Of a stretch of 28,219 nt of DNA, positions 10,301 to 18,655 are shown in pieces. Every line of letters begins with the position of its first letter. Position 1 is the first letter of the stretch. A model generated the notes under the pieces. It searched no databases. It was not told where the DNA came from and saw nothing but the letters and a program-made list of their open reading frames with translations. The translations under genes and the position numbers were made by a program. The DNA is from a virus, in IMG/VR virus record IMGVR_UViG_3300030110_002737, positions 15,374 through 43,592 of that record. One strand, 5' to 3'.

Positions 10301-13300
10301 TCAAGAAAAAATGTTAAAGGAAAAATAGGGGGAGACCAAACCTTAGGGGTTATGTTAAATAGAGTTTTGTCTGTAAACCCTAAGATAGTTCCTGATAGTG
10401 TAATAGAAAAATATCAAAACATAGTAAATCTTTTAGGTCAACGAAAAGGCGTTTTAAATCTTCCAGACATACAAAAATTAAAAAATGATGTAGAGTCTAT
10501 TGACAATGCACTCAACGAAGAATATTCTGTAGCTGGTGAATTAGCCGAAAGGTTTGAGTATTTCAAAAGAACTGATTTTAGTGTAAATGACAAAACTTCT
10601 TACGATACTGTATTGGCTAAAATGCAGGATCAAAATTTAATTACTCCAGATGAAAGAAAGTTGATGGAGAAGTATAGTAATCAGATATCTCCTAAAGAAA
10701 AGGTTGCTAAAACCCCCGAAGCAATACAAGAAGAAAAAGATGCTGCAATAGAGCAAATAGACAAAGTTGATAATATAACAAAAGTTCCGCAAGATTTAAG
10801 TACAGACCAAAAAGATTTAGTAAGGGTGTTTAGAAAATTACTAAGAGATAAAGATGTGTTAAACAGATTAGAGCCTTATCAATTAAAAAACATTGCTGGA
10901 CTTTTAGATAATGTAAATAATGGGTATGTTCCTCATTTACTTCAAATGACAACTGAAAGAATGGTAGCTATAGACAGGTCTAATAGATTAGCTAAAGCAG
11001 TTCAGAGAGCAAAGCCTTTAAAATTTTCTATGATGTATGCAAAGTTTAAAGATTTGTTTACAAAGAAGGGGGCGGTCTCAGAATTAATTAGAAGAAATCC
11101 TTTGGCCTATGTAGATCAAATTTTTGGTGACTTTAAAACCAAAGATATGTATGAGTCTGTGTTTCAGCCTTCTGCAAAAGCTCAGTCAGCTTATGCTACT
11201 GCAACGAAAGAAATTAGAAATAAATTAAATAAAGCAAAGAATGATGTGTTTAAGTCTTTTGGTAATGACCCAAACAAAACAACTATATCATCATACAAAC
11301 AACAACTTTATTTATTACAAAGAGAATTTGAGTCAAACCCTGACAATAAGTTTGTAAATCCTGCGATAGATGTTTTAAAAGCTACAATTAAATCTATTGA
11401 TGAACAAAAGACTAATCTAACATTAGAGGACGCTAAAGCACTACAAGATATTCTTAATGAGTTTAGCACAGAAGATGGTACGAGTATTGATAATGAAAAG
11501 TTATTCAACTCATTTAATTTTGCAGAAAAAGCAAGTATTAAAACAGTAGATGAAATAAACAGATTAAATGAACCTGCTGCTGTATTTACCGCATCAACTA
11601 TAAGGGGTAACTCTTTTAATCCGTTAAACAATTATGTTCATCATAATGTTTTATTTACTCCAGAAGCTGATAGTGATGCTACCGCTCCAGACTTTATAGG
11701 TAACTACATGAGTGGTCTAAAGCCATCAACTAAAGGACAATCATTAATAAGAAGAACAGGAGAAGTAAATCCTTTAAACTTTGATGTATATTCATCAACC
11801 AGAAAAGGGGCTGAGTATGTGCAGTTAGATTATCATATGACCGCACCCATAAGAACAGCCAGAAAAACAATTAGTGAAGCTAAGAAAAGATTAGAAGAGC
11901 AAGGGCGTATACCTTCAGACCAAAGAGAATATATAAACGCATTAGAAAGAGCCTATGAAGAGGTAAATAAGAATGTGTTGACAAGTGACTTTGGAGAAAC
12001 AACAATAGCAGACAGAGCAGCTAACTTTATGTCTCGTCAAGGTTATAGAACTGTATTAGCAGGTACAGGTAGATTTGCAGCAGAACTACTTTCAAATATA
12101 GGTATAGCTTTATTTGTAGACCGAGAAGCGTTTCAAGATGGAATGAAATATCAAGATATGCTTTTTTCAGATGTTGGAGCAAAAGTAATGGATAACGCAG
12201 GAAGTGCACAAAAAGACAGGGTGTTTTCGGAAGGTCTTGCGGGTCGTTTTGTTGATCCTAACGTATTAGATAGGTCAGAAGGGACAGCCGGAGCAAGAAT
12301 AAACAGTGATATACAAAATAAGATAAAACAAATATGGAGCTTTGCTGACCAAAAGTGGTTAGGTAATGTAGAAAAAATAGCAGATTATTTAATATCTACT
12401 CCTGATAAAGTAGTCATGAGGCCAATGTGGTTTGGAACTTTTGCAAAACAATTTAAAAAAGTTTCTGGTAAAGACGTAGATTTCAATAAGATAGCAGAAG
12501 GAGACCAGCAATATATTCAAGACAACAAAGAGGCGATAGACTCAGCTACTGAACAAGCCGATGAAATTACTACTTATATAGGAGCGGCAGATAATCCTTA
12601 CATGGGTATTCTTAAAGGAACATCTAAGCCTGGTGATAGTGTTTCTAAAAAAGCATTTAATAATTATAATAATTTTATGACCAGGTTTTTAATATTTGAA
12701 TTTGTTACAGCAAGGTCAGCATTACACGCAATTACAGGTAATGAAAGTAGATTAACTCAAGAACAAGGAGCAAAGATATTAGCTGGTGTAACCACAAGAA
12801 TGGTAACCTATTCATTATTATCAAGTATGTTAGGCGCAGGATTGTTAGGCTTATTCTTTGAAGATGATGAAGATGATAAAGACTTAGACAAACAATTTGG
12901 TCAAGCGTTAGGGCAAACATTTACTTCTTTGTTAATAGGAAGAGATTTTGGTAATGCAGTAAAATCTATTTTAAACATAGGAGTTGAAAAGTTTAACGAA
13001 TCTCATTTAGAATTTTTAAGAGACGGAGAGTATGACCAGTATAAAGACGCATTACAATATACTGTTTTACCAAAAAAACAACAAGGACAACCTATTACAA
13101 TGGGTGACTTATTATTAAGATTTGGTGGATCGTTTGGCCCAGCATTATCTACAGCAGACTTAATTGTTCGTAAGGTAAGTGAGCCGGCTCGTAAATCACC
13201 AGAGGCCAGAAGGCGTCAACTTGATGAGCAATTAATCCGTATGCCTTTAGAGGTAGCAGGAAACTTAGGATTAATACCAATATACAAAGACGTTAGAAAG

Positions 13301-13474
13301 GTTGCTATACAAGAAATATATAAAGATTTGCGTAGAGCAAACAAAATGAAAAAATCATCAAAAAATGAAACTCCAAAAGAAAGAAAGTTAAGACTCTATA
13401 ATGAATTTAATAGAAATAGAACTTTATGGAGATCAAGAAATCCTGGTAAACCTGACCCTAAAAGACCTAAGTAA
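7346..13474 (+). CDS. Giant internal virion protein, 2042 aa (gp16-like position)
   Basis: The longest gene in the window. Residues 1-65 form a small helical domain (MDQKEQLYNLYLKNNLITDK). Residues about 70-155 are an acidic Thr/Val/Glu-rich linker. Residues about 278-455 are Gly/Ala-rich and hydrophobic (AAIAGGGTGAAVGSS, TTAGGAIAGAMGAAGA), fitting membrane insertion. A second acidic linker covers about 580-640, followed by Lys/Glu-rich helical segments. Near residue 1195 is NGYVPHLLQM, and near 1430 NNYVHHNVLF; similar stretches occur in phage 'large polyvalent protein' types. One or two hydrophobic helices lie near 1808-1838 (TTRMVTYSLLSSMLGAGLL), before a basic C-terminus. I saw no lysozyme, transglycosylase, protease or polymerase motif. 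Role as the largest ejected core protein is inferred. Confidence 0.65.
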   Translation: MDQKEQLYNLYLKNNLITDKVSLKMWNQMSKRQQEDIFKLGQDKGLFTDKIKVEQFTTLWAEPVKKKEISESTSDGVETIMESDTITTPETTSSDTIETIIPQLNQEVEEEVDVNINMQEAVPTDTVDVDINVQQPEVIPEQEDSVLGFSETPRYNPYRTQQDLQVREKDTAIERAFGKNFLTDFFGDLYRSGAAGLAQGATLDESLELFAKGQNVTDQDIEEFIEAQKSLQSRGESDEMKDFNRIYRSEGGSIWGFIKGVSANPSVIPQVFVSSTTQLLNPATISAAIAGGGTGAAVGSSGFSAGPLGVFTTAGGAIAGAMGAAGATLETGITFAELLQKELDDRELEFNTENVRSVLEDEDALSSIRYKAAGRGIAIGVIEGATARIAGSVGAKVFRGGPLTTGRKLRALGAGFGVEAVGGSTGEVAGRLVAGQEMDVAEIGFEGIAGMATAPISVGYGIYKSPKYYVNPKSGGQDLSQATAAQAQDIIDNSPDEDFAKTEINIVNNPEMKAQYEKRKVDLHEKAVIEGQLKRAGVTDQSKIDEILPLQKELNSLAEDTGEASKIKRSEIKKQINDIIQREDAVQEQETNEVDGEVQATDIQGVDERGGTTEGLTREEQPATEITEETQTEETEIIQDDKVTEVTPESEKRPETKRQAQPVRKKIKGSKQYEIEVDADGNAQVILSKNGRPVKDLNQIKNQKVKDFLLQEGIDVNEGRTGEQVFKDNNPDADINNINPEEAERIILESENVREVAEAIETEKKSANVQRQDQIEIESTNQFEDISLTEQEWSEFNDKANLTPQIKRRFITKGKVEGFDTKIQALADSTNRDYDVVMAEFFDYAINNPTKPKVSRAKQARTLKLNNLEARFEELTGLRATQKNIEAVLGVDSNRESLKNIRLREEVQQKEMLEEEGIVPVSKKGRGVPAKKIVEGTKEKKEVTVDEAEALKDQIKLEGKAARDADKAAKKKEKVVSNINKLRNRSRKNVKGKIGGDQTLGVMLNRVLSVNPKIVPDSVIEKYQNIVNLLGQRKGVLNLPDIQKLKNDVESIDNALNEEYSVAGELAERFEYFKRTDFSVNDKTSYDTVLAKMQDQNLITPDERKLMEKYSNQISPKEKVAKTPEAIQEEKDAAIEQIDKVDNITKVPQDLSTDQKDLVRVFRKLLRDKDVLNRLEPYQLKNIAGLLDNVNNGYVPHLLQMTTERMVAIDRSNRLAKAVQRAKPLKFSMMYAKFKDLFTKKGAVSELIRRNPLAYVDQIFGDFKTKDMYESVFQPSAKAQSAYATATKEIRNKLNKAKNDVFKSFGNDPNKTTISSYKQQLYLLQREFESNPDNKFVNPAIDVLKATIKSIDEQKTNLTLEDAKALQDILNEFSTEDGTSIDNEKLFNSFNFAEKASIKTVDEINRLNEPAAVFTASTIRGNSFNPLNNYVHHNVLFTPEADSDATAPDFIGNYMSGLKPSTKGQSLIRRTGEVNPLNFDVYSSTRKGAEYVQLDYHMTAPIRTARKTISEAKKRLEEQGRIPSDQREYINALERAYEEVNKNVLTSDFGETTIADRAANFMSRQGYRTVLAGTGRFAAELLSNIGIALFVDREAFQDGMKYQDMLFSDVGAKVMDNAGSAQKDRVFSEGLAGRFVDPNVLDRSEGTAGARINSDIQNKIKQIWSFADQKWLGNVEKIADYLISTPDKVVMRPMWFGTFAKQFKKVSGKDVDFNKIAEGDQQYIQDNKEAIDSATEQADEITTYIGAADNPYMGILKGTSKPGDSVSKKAFNNYNNFMTRFLIFEFVTARSALHAITGNESRLTQEQGAKILAGVTTRMVTYSLLSSMLGAGLLGLFFEDDEDDKDLDKQFGQALGQTFTSLLIGRDFGNAVKSILNIGVEKFNESHLEFLRDGEYDQYKDALQYTVLPKKQQGQPITMGDLLLRFGGSFGPALSTADLIVRKVSEPARKSPEARRRQLDEQLIRMPLEVAGNLGLIPIYKDVRKVAIQEIYKDLRRANKMKKSSKNETPKERKLRLYNEFNRNRTLWRSRNPGKPDPKRPK

Positions 13475-13725
13475 TGAAAAACTTTGATGAAGATTTATGT
13501 ATGCACTACACTTATTCTATACTGACTGGAAAAGATACTTATGAAAACTTATTAGAAAATGTTGACACTCTTTATTTTCTTTACAATCCTGATACACCGA
13601 TGGAGGAAATAGACGATAGCGTATATGACGCTTTGTTAGATTACTATATTTATATAGAGGAATACGAAAAATGTAATGATATATTAGCCGCTAAAGAATT
13701 AGCTAAACTTATAGCTCTAAATTAA
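13474..13725 (+). CDS. Small acidic protein, unknown
   Basis: An 83-aa acidic protein rich in Asp, Glu and Tyr (YNPDTPMEEIDDSVYDALLDYYIYIEEYEKC). Its ATG shares one base with the stop of the giant protein (TAATG), indicating translational coupling, so it is likely expressed late with the virion genes. It ends inside the last codons of the opposing - strand gene, with a 17-bp tail-to-tail overlap. No domain is recognised. Helix-rich composition would suit a small adaptor or regulator, but nothing in the sequence decides this. Confidence 0.6.
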   Translation: MKNFDEDLCMHYTYSILTGKDTYENLLENVDTLYFLYNPDTPMEEIDDSVYDALLDYYIYIEEYEKCNDILAAKELAKLIALN

Positions 13726-14107
13726 TCTCAGAAATATCAGAGATTTGATCTACAAAATCCCTATTACGATTATATTGTTCTACAGCTTTAAAATTTCTTT
13801 TATAGTTTCTTCTTTCGGCCTCTAATTTATAAAATGAAAACGCTTGCATACCAACAACATGAGAATCAGTAGGAAAATAATACTTCCAACCCTTAGACCT
13901 GCCTCTATTTATATAATACATATATGCTACTGCTAACTTACCTGTATTTTTTACAAAATTAACCACAGCAGAATCATCTGATGTTGGTATAATTTCTTCT
14001 ACCGAAAAGGTTTCGTTGTTAATATTTCCTTGTCTTGATGTATTTGAAAAACGCTCAGCTACCGTTTTACAAAATTGATTTAATTCTTTTGCTCTTTCTT
14101 TATTCAT
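13709..14107 (-). CDS. Hypothetical basic protein, last gene of the minus operon
   Basis: 132 aa. The N-terminus is helical (MNKERAKELNQFCKTVAERF); the middle has a hydrophobic strand/helix (AVVNFVKNTGKLAVAYMYYINRGRSKGWKYYFP) and the end is basic and aromatic (KLEAERRNYKRNFKAVEQYNR). The RGRSKGWKYYFPT stretch could bind nucleic acid, but no known family is recognised. Its ATG overlaps the stop of the 55-aa gene by eight bases, and its end overlaps the + strand small acidic gene by 17 bp. It is the 3'-most gene of the leftward operon. Confidence 0.6.
   Translation of the reverse strand: MNKERAKELNQFCKTVAERFSNTSRQGNINNETFSVEEIIPTSDDSAVVNFVKNTGKLAVAYMYYINRGRSKGWKYYFPTDSHVVGMQAFSFYKLEAERRNYKRNFKAVEQYNRNRDFVDQISDISEINLEL
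13724..13745. terminator. Possible convergent hairpin between the two arms
   Basis: AATCTC (13724-13729) is complementary to GAGATT (13740-13745) across a 10-nt loop, exactly where the two convergent operons meet. No T-run follows on either strand and the stem is only six base pairs. It could slow or end transcription from both sides, but this is a weak call. Confidence 0.25.
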
Positions 14108-14267
14108 ATTTTATTTCATAGATTTTAACAGTGCTTGATTGATTAGTGATTTTTCCGTTAGCATTACGGGTAGGAGCTTCGCACATTAGTGTTTTAGTAT
14201 ATTTTATTTCTTCCTCTTCCTTTTTCATGTACTTAGGGTTCTTTGAATTTAATTTAGTTTTTTTCAT
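14100..14267 (-). CDS. 55-aa lysine-rich protein, unknown
   Basis: A 55-codon ORF (MKKTKLNSKNPKYMKKEEEE … VKIYEIKYE) that fills the gap between two - strand genes. Its ATG overlaps the upstream gene's stop as ATGA (14264-14267) and its TAA overlaps the next ATG by eight bases. This double overlap is the main evidence that it is translated. The product is basic at the N-terminus, with an acidic patch EEEE and a single Cys (LMCEAPTR). No domain is recognised. Confidence 0.6.
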   Translation of the reverse strand: MKKTKLNSKNPKYMKKEEEEIKYTKTLMCEAPTRNANGKITNQSSTVKIYEIKYE

Positions 14268-14455
14268 ATTTCATCCGTTAAAGATTGTATTAAGTCTGCT
14301 AATACTTTAATTAATTCTTGAGCTTCCTCTTTTGCTTTGTCATGATTTCTGTCCATCAAGTCTTCATACAGAGTATCTCCATAGTTATGTATACTTTCAG
14401 TAATATAATTTATATGACTAATTGTAGAAGTATCTTCTGGCGCTACTCGGGACAT
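14264..14455 (-). CDS. 63-aa helical protein, unknown
   Basis: Start chosen at the ATG (14455), giving MSRVAPEDTSTISHINYITE…; an upstream TTG would add six residues (MRKEKS) with no support. The protein is acidic and helical, with a leucine-rich end (AKEEAQELIKVLADLIQSLT) that could form a coiled coil or dimer. A TATATTTG -7-like element lies 15 nt upstream, so this may be the first gene of a short three-gene unit running to 13709. Function unknown. Confidence 0.6.
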   Translation of the reverse strand: MSRVAPEDTSTISHINYITESIHNYGDTLYEDLMDRNHDKAKEEAQELIKVLADLIQSLTDEI

Positions 14456-14470
14456 TGATTTTTCTTTTCT

Positions 14471-14478
14471 CAAATATA
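14471..14478 (-). promoter_or_regulatory. Candidate -7 element TATATTTG
   Basis: On the - strand this reads TATATTTG, matching TAnnTTTG. It lies in the only intergenic gap (14456-14501) between the VRR-NUC group and the small genes ending at 13709, 15 nt before the ATG at 14455. No -33 TTG at the expected spacing is evident, so the call rests on the -7 match and the location. Confidence 0.35.
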
Positions 14479-14501
14479 AAAAATTATACCACTTATCCTA
14501 A

Positions 14502-14825
14502 TCATCGGGGATTTTTTATATAACAATTTAAATTAATTAAATCTAAGTACTCGTCCATACTTATGAGACTGACATCGGTTAAGGTAGTAGAGCCCTTTTT
14601 TTCACTAACAATTTCTAAAGCAAAAGTTATAGGGTCTCCTATAGTATCAACAATAACACCACCTAATATATATGAGCACAAATCATTAGCTGGTAATGAA
14701 TTTATGTTTCTTTCTATATATCGTGCTATTTTTAAAGCAGTATATAAATCTAATTCTTGAAGACTGTCAATAAAAAACTCTTCAACCTCATATTTATCCC
14801 CTATAAATTTCTGTTTTAACCCCAT
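14502..14825 (-). CDS. Hypothetical 107-aa protein downstream of VRR-NUC
   Basis: 107 aa (MGLKQKFIGDKYEVEEFFID…). The middle has a hydrophobic beta-like stretch (LGGVIVDTIGDPITFALEIV) flanked by a helix (LDLYTALKIARYIERNINSL). No recognised family. It overlaps the 3' end of the VRR-NUC gene by 32 bp in another frame, placing it in the same operon as the primase-helicase, SNF2 and nuclease genes. A replication-linked role would be only by association. Confidence 0.6.
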   Translation of the reverse strand: MGLKQKFIGDKYEVEEFFIDSLQELDLYTALKIARYIERNINSLPANDLCSYILGGVIVDTIGDPITFALEIVSEKKGSTTLTDVSLISMDEYLDLINLNCYIKNPR

Positions 14826-15033
14826 GCTTTTCTAATTGTTCAATTCTAAATTTTTGCAATTTTGAAAGTTTCCCGTTGGGTTTTTTTATTTCTGAAAACA
14901 AAACATCAGAACCTTTAGGTATAGCAATTAGATCAGGAATACCGTTCTTATTTGTAATAGTAAGTTTTATAACGTAGTATCCTTCGGCTTCTAATTCAGC
15001 TATTCTTTTGTTCTGAATTTGCTGCTCAGTCAT
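14794..15033 (-). CDS. VRR-NUC domain nuclease
   Basis: A 79-aa stand-alone VRR-NUC domain of the PD-(D/E)XK superfamily, metal-dependent nucleases that cut branched or flap DNA. Visible motifs: GIPD with Asp34, SEIKK with Glu48 and Lys50, and LSKLQKFRIEQLEKHG with Gln60, in the canonical order and spacing. The length is normal for the minimal phage version. It begins one base after the SNF2 stop and follows the primase-helicase. It probably resolves or trims replication and recombination intermediates, alone as an oligomer or with the neighbouring helicase. The family call is firm; the substrate is inferred. Confidence 0.85.
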   Translation of the reverse strand: MTEQQIQNKRIAELEAEGYYVIKLTITNKNGIPDLIAIPKGSDVLFSEIKKPNGKLSKLQKFRIEQLEKHGVKTEIYRG

Positions 15034-15034
15034 A

Positions 15035-16267
15035 CTACAAATCTAACAAATCTCTTTTAAAATGGGTAAGGGTGTAATCTTTCTTTTTAACAACTGTTTT
15101 GTAAATATCTTTTTCTATTCCGTCTTTACTAAATATCCAAAATATTTTATTTGACTCTCGGTCTTTAGTCGTCATTCTGTCTCTGCTTTGCCAGTAAGAG
15201 GTAGCACTAAAATCAATATTGTAATAAACTAAAGCCTCTGCTTTTTTTAAACTAATACCTTCTCTCCCACTGACAATTTGTAAGGCTATAGATTTATTTG
15301 TTGAATTAAATTCATCTAAATCATTAGTTATCATGTCATTAAATACAGATTGGATAGCATTATATTCTTCCTTAAATTTATAAAATATACCTATCTTTTT
15401 ATTTTTAAAATATTTTTTAATAAACTTTGCTTTTGAGTTATCAACAATCATTGACTTGCCACTTTCAAATTTAACAGTGCCGGAGCAAAGTTGATGAACT
15501 TTTGACATTAACTTAACACCCGTATCGGCAAGCACAACCTCATTGTCTCCTTGTATAACTCGGTCTCTTTTAATTTTTTTTATAAGATTTAAACACACAG
15601 AACTTAGTTGAACATACAGTATTCTTTCATCTATTGTGGTTTTAAATCCTGCCATTTTTTGAGAATAGCTTAACTTATAAGGTGACATTTCATCTATAAT
15701 ACTTTTTAATCCATTAGTGTAATCGTTTATATAAATACTATTTATAAACTTTTGTTTTACATTAATATATTTTTTACTAAAAGCATAAAAGTTTTTAAAA
15801 GACTTAAATGGATTGTTAGGAATACCAAAGACCTGATGATACATCTGACTAAAAGACTCTGGCGTGGGCGTACCACTAAGAAGAATTACAAAAGGGTTAG
15901 ACCTTGTAATTATTTCTTTTATTTGTTTTGCTCTTTTATTAGGTTTTGGAAAAGCACCTAAAGTATGAGCCTCATCACAAACTATTAAATCCCAACCTGT
16001 TTGTTTTATCTTGTGTAAAGATTCATAATTTATTATTTCTAAATTATAAGGTGGCTGTAACTTATCATAATCCTCAGCTATGCTACTAATGGCTTTTTTC
16101 TTTGTTATAAATAATACATCTTTAACTTTAATTAATGTAGCAATGCCTAAGCTGGTAAGAGTTTTACCTGTACGAACCTCCATAGCTAAATATAAAAAGC
16201 CACTTGATCTAATTATATTTACTCCTTTAGATATAATATCTAATTGATAATCTCTAAATTTAATCAT
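15035..16267 (-). CDS. SNF2-type superfamily 2 DNA helicase/translocase
   Basis: 410 aa, a compact SF2 ATPase. The N-terminal FRDYQLDII is a Q-motif-like entry. Motif I is EVRTGKT (30-36), motif II DEAH (98-101) and motif III SGTPTPE (131-137). The C-terminal RecA domain carries GREGISL and motif VI SYWQSRDR (357-364, with Gln360, Arg362 and Arg364). Phages often encode this short SNF2 form beside replication genes and a VRR-NUC nuclease, as here. Its start overlaps the primase-helicase stop by eight bases. It likely moves on double-stranded DNA and remodels forks or protein-DNA complexes; the exact role is unproven. Confidence 0.88.
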   Translation of the reverse strand: MIKFRDYQLDIISKGVNIIRSSGFLYLAMEVRTGKTLTSLGIATLIKVKDVLFITKKKAISSIAEDYDKLQPPYNLEIINYESLHKIKQTGWDLIVCDEAHTLGAFPKPNKRAKQIKEIITRSNPFVILLSGTPTPESFSQMYHQVFGIPNNPFKSFKNFYAFSKKYINVKQKFINSIYINDYTNGLKSIIDEMSPYKLSYSQKMAGFKTTIDERILYVQLSSVCLNLIKKIKRDRVIQGDNEVVLADTGVKLMSKVHQLCSGTVKFESGKSMIVDNSKAKFIKKYFKNKKIGIFYKFKEEYNAIQSVFNDMITNDLDEFNSTNKSIALQIVSGREGISLKKAEALVYYNIDFSATSYWQSRDRMTTKDRESNKIFWIFSKDGIEKDIYKTVVKKKDYTLTHFKRDLLDL

Positions 16268-18644
16268 CTATCTCGGGAAATAAAATCCATCTACCACCCA
16301 AATCTCTTCCTTCCTCTGGCGTGGTATTGTATTTATATAAACAATAAGAAAATAACCATTTGTTAAATGCTATTCTTGATATAGTATATTTAGATTTAGG
16401 AGCAAAATCTGGGTTTTCTTCAATAAAATCACTATATAAATCTAATTTATATATTCGTTGATTGCTTTTTAGTTTGTCATTTGTAGAAGATGTAGCCAAT
16501 AATCCACACCATTCAACAAATTCATGAGCTGTTTCAGCAGATAGTTTTCTAATTTTCAAATTGACAAACTCACTTTTCAATAGCCCTGACTTTAAATATC
16601 CTTGTAAATTATTAATCATATAGTTGTCAAACTGACACCATTCTTCATCATCCCAGTCTCCAAACATTAATCTACCAAACTCTACTAATGGAGTAAAATC
16701 TTTAGTGTAGTGCTGTGACAACTCTAACTCCCACTTTCTTCTTTCAAAACTTGTTCCTTTTCCTTTAATTGCATAGTTGGTAGTTATGGCTACTTTTGGT
16801 GACTTAGCAAAAGGAATTTTAATTGCGTCTTTGTTTTTCTTTTCTAATGTTAAGCCTTCTGTAACAACACTAAATAATCTTTCAAAATCAAAAGCCTTTT
16901 TAACATCATCAAAGCATAATATTTGAGTATCAGCAGAAACTAATTGATAAGCAAAAGACCTTTCAAATGTAAAAGACTTACCATCTATAACTACTAATTT
17001 TTTCATCTTAGCTAATCCATTCATAAACAAACCCTTACCAGTACCCCCTTCAGGATTGTCTGATATTACTTCATCATTTAAGATTGTAGCAGGGCAATAA
17101 GATAAGTTTTTATACCCATGCATTAAGAAGCCAATAGTAGACTCCATTGATCTAATTCTACTGTCGTCTTCTCCGCATATATTATGAATAAAAGTTTTGT
17201 AATCGCATTGCTGGACGTGACATAAGGTAAACTCCCTATCAATAACGTGGTCTTTCCATACGTAGCCACCTAAGTCTAAATAATCAATTAAATTAATTTC
17301 TTCATATGTAATCTTAACAGCACAATTCATAAAATATAAATAAGCTGTATCTTTAGTATCTTCAATAAAAAACACATCAATAGAGGATAAGAGAGTTAAA
17401 AACTCTTCTTTAAAATATCGTGTGTGTTCAGCAAAATAATTGTAGACACTGATATCATCCAGTTGTAATAAATATTCTAAAACAAAATCTTTAATTTCTT
17501 TTTCTGAGGTGTGGTCAATTAAATTATTTATAACCCTTACAAAGACATAGTTTTTACTTCCTTCTGGATTAAACTTATAAAAACCGTTGTCCTCTAAAAA
17601 ATTTTTAAAATAATAATGTATAATATTTATTTTACCCTTTTCACTTTTTACCCAAAACTTATTTTCAGTTTGCTCTTCTTCTATTCTATTTATTACCTGA
17701 TCTATTTTTTCTTCATCAATTTTTTCACTTTGTATGTGGCACTTTATATCTGTTTTACTTATACCTCTTCTTAATTGTTGCTTTATAATATTTACCTTAT
17801 CTTCATCTTCATAATATTTTGTACCAAAGTTATGTGTGTTAGAGTAAGCCGAACTAATTGTTCTAAGTATTTCGTTTCTGCTAAAATCTTTAGACTCAAA
17901 ATTACTCATAACCATTATTGCGTAGTTTTCAGCAACACCAAAATCATTTAAAGCTGAGGCTAATATAAATACGTTGTTGTTTCTTTCGCCATCAGTTAAT
18001 CCGTACTTTTTTTCCCACCATTTTAATAATATTTCTACTATTTTATTTTCATCTGTTAGAGGTATTGTAGGCTTGTCTTTGTATTTAGTTTTTTCTATGT
18101 ACTCAGGCTCTTCTGTTTTATCCCATATACTGGAATTAATAGCTATATAGATTAATGGGTCATAAGACTCATAACAAACTCTTGAAACATTTTTGGATGT
18201 TACGTCAAAGTAATCTGATTTAAAATATTTTTTAAGTGAATTAAAATAATTTTTATGATTATCTACATCTTTAGGTATTTTTACTAATACCTTTAACCCT
18301 TTTCCGCTTGGAGAAATAAAAACAGAATAAACATATTTAATTTTTGTAAGTCTTTCCTTCTCCTGGAGTAAGTCTTTGTTGGTTTTATATCCATCAAAGT
18401 CTAAACATATTAGACCGCTATGTTCTAATAAGGATGTATCGTTTCTTTTTTTAAACTTACCACTAAAACAAACTGCCGGTAAAGTTTTTTTTAATTTATT
18501 TCTTTCTTCTTTATTTTTTTCAGAACGAATTTTTTTTACTACTTCTTTAGATGCTCCTTCTTCAATTCGTTTTAACACCACCTCTACATTTCTGTAGAAT
18601 GGTTGTGATGTATCTTTTATATCTTTAAATATTGTTATCTCCAT
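16260..18644 (-). CDS. VirE_N-type primase fused to SF3-like helicase (DUF5906-like)
   Basis: Start chosen at ATG 18644 (MEITIFKDIKD, 794 aa); a TTG further up lies inside a terminator and is unlikely. The N-terminal VirE_N/BT4734-like domain, related to archaeo-eukaryotic primases, shows LICLDFDGYK with Asp82 and Asp84, SPSGKGLKV (111-119), a His near 130, and NVSRVCYESYDP. The middle is helical, with a PriCT-like stretch (GERNNNVFILASALNDFG). The C-terminal ATPase has Walker A EGGTGKGLF (G533-G538), Walker B ILCFDD (575-580), sensor ITTN near 620 and a basic RRKWELEL near 635. The protein likely primes and unwinds phage DNA. This fusion is typical of Bacteroidota mobile elements and phages. 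The terminator directly upstream suggests its level is limited. Confidence 0.88.
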   Translation of the reverse strand: MEITIFKDIKDTSQPFYRNVEVVLKRIEEGASKEVVKKIRSEKNKEERNKLKKTLPAVCFSGKFKKRNDTSLLEHSGLICLDFDGYKTNKDLLQEKERLTKIKYVYSVFISPSGKGLKVLVKIPKDVDNHKNYFNSLKKYFKSDYFDVTSKNVSRVCYESYDPLIYIAINSSIWDKTEEPEYIEKTKYKDKPTIPLTDENKIVEILLKWWEKKYGLTDGERNNNVFILASALNDFGVAENYAIMVMSNFESKDFSRNEILRTISSAYSNTHNFGTKYYEDEDKVNIIKQQLRRGISKTDIKCHIQSEKIDEEKIDQVINRIEEEQTENKFWVKSEKGKINIIHYYFKNFLEDNGFYKFNPEGSKNYVFVRVINNLIDHTSEKEIKDFVLEYLLQLDDISVYNYFAEHTRYFKEEFLTLLSSIDVFFIEDTKDTAYLYFMNCAVKITYEEINLIDYLDLGGYVWKDHVIDREFTLCHVQQCDYKTFIHNICGEDDSRIRSMESTIGFLMHGYKNLSYCPATILNDEVISDNPEGGTGKGLFMNGLAKMKKLVVIDGKSFTFERSFAYQLVSADTQILCFDDVKKAFDFERLFSVVTEGLTLEKKNKDAIKIPFAKSPKVAITTNYAIKGKGTSFERRKWELELSQHYTKDFTPLVEFGRLMFGDWDDEEWCQFDNYMINNLQGYLKSGLLKSEFVNLKIRKLSAETAHEFVEWCGLLATSSTNDKLKSNQRIYKLDLYSDFIEENPDFAPKSKYTISRIAFNKWLFSYCLYKYNTTPEEGRDLGGRWILFPEIDD

Positions 18645-18655
18645 TGTTGTTGTGT

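Noticed and set aside
14563-14760. 65-codon + strand ORF opposite the 107-aa gene
   Set aside because: Antisense to a gene of a tightly packed - strand operon, with no promoter or neighbour in that direction.
15038-15045. CAAATCTA (- strand TAGATTTG), a -7 match before the VRR-NUC gene
   Set aside because: It lies within the coding end of the SNF2 gene only a few bases before the ATG; probably chance in AT-rich DNA.
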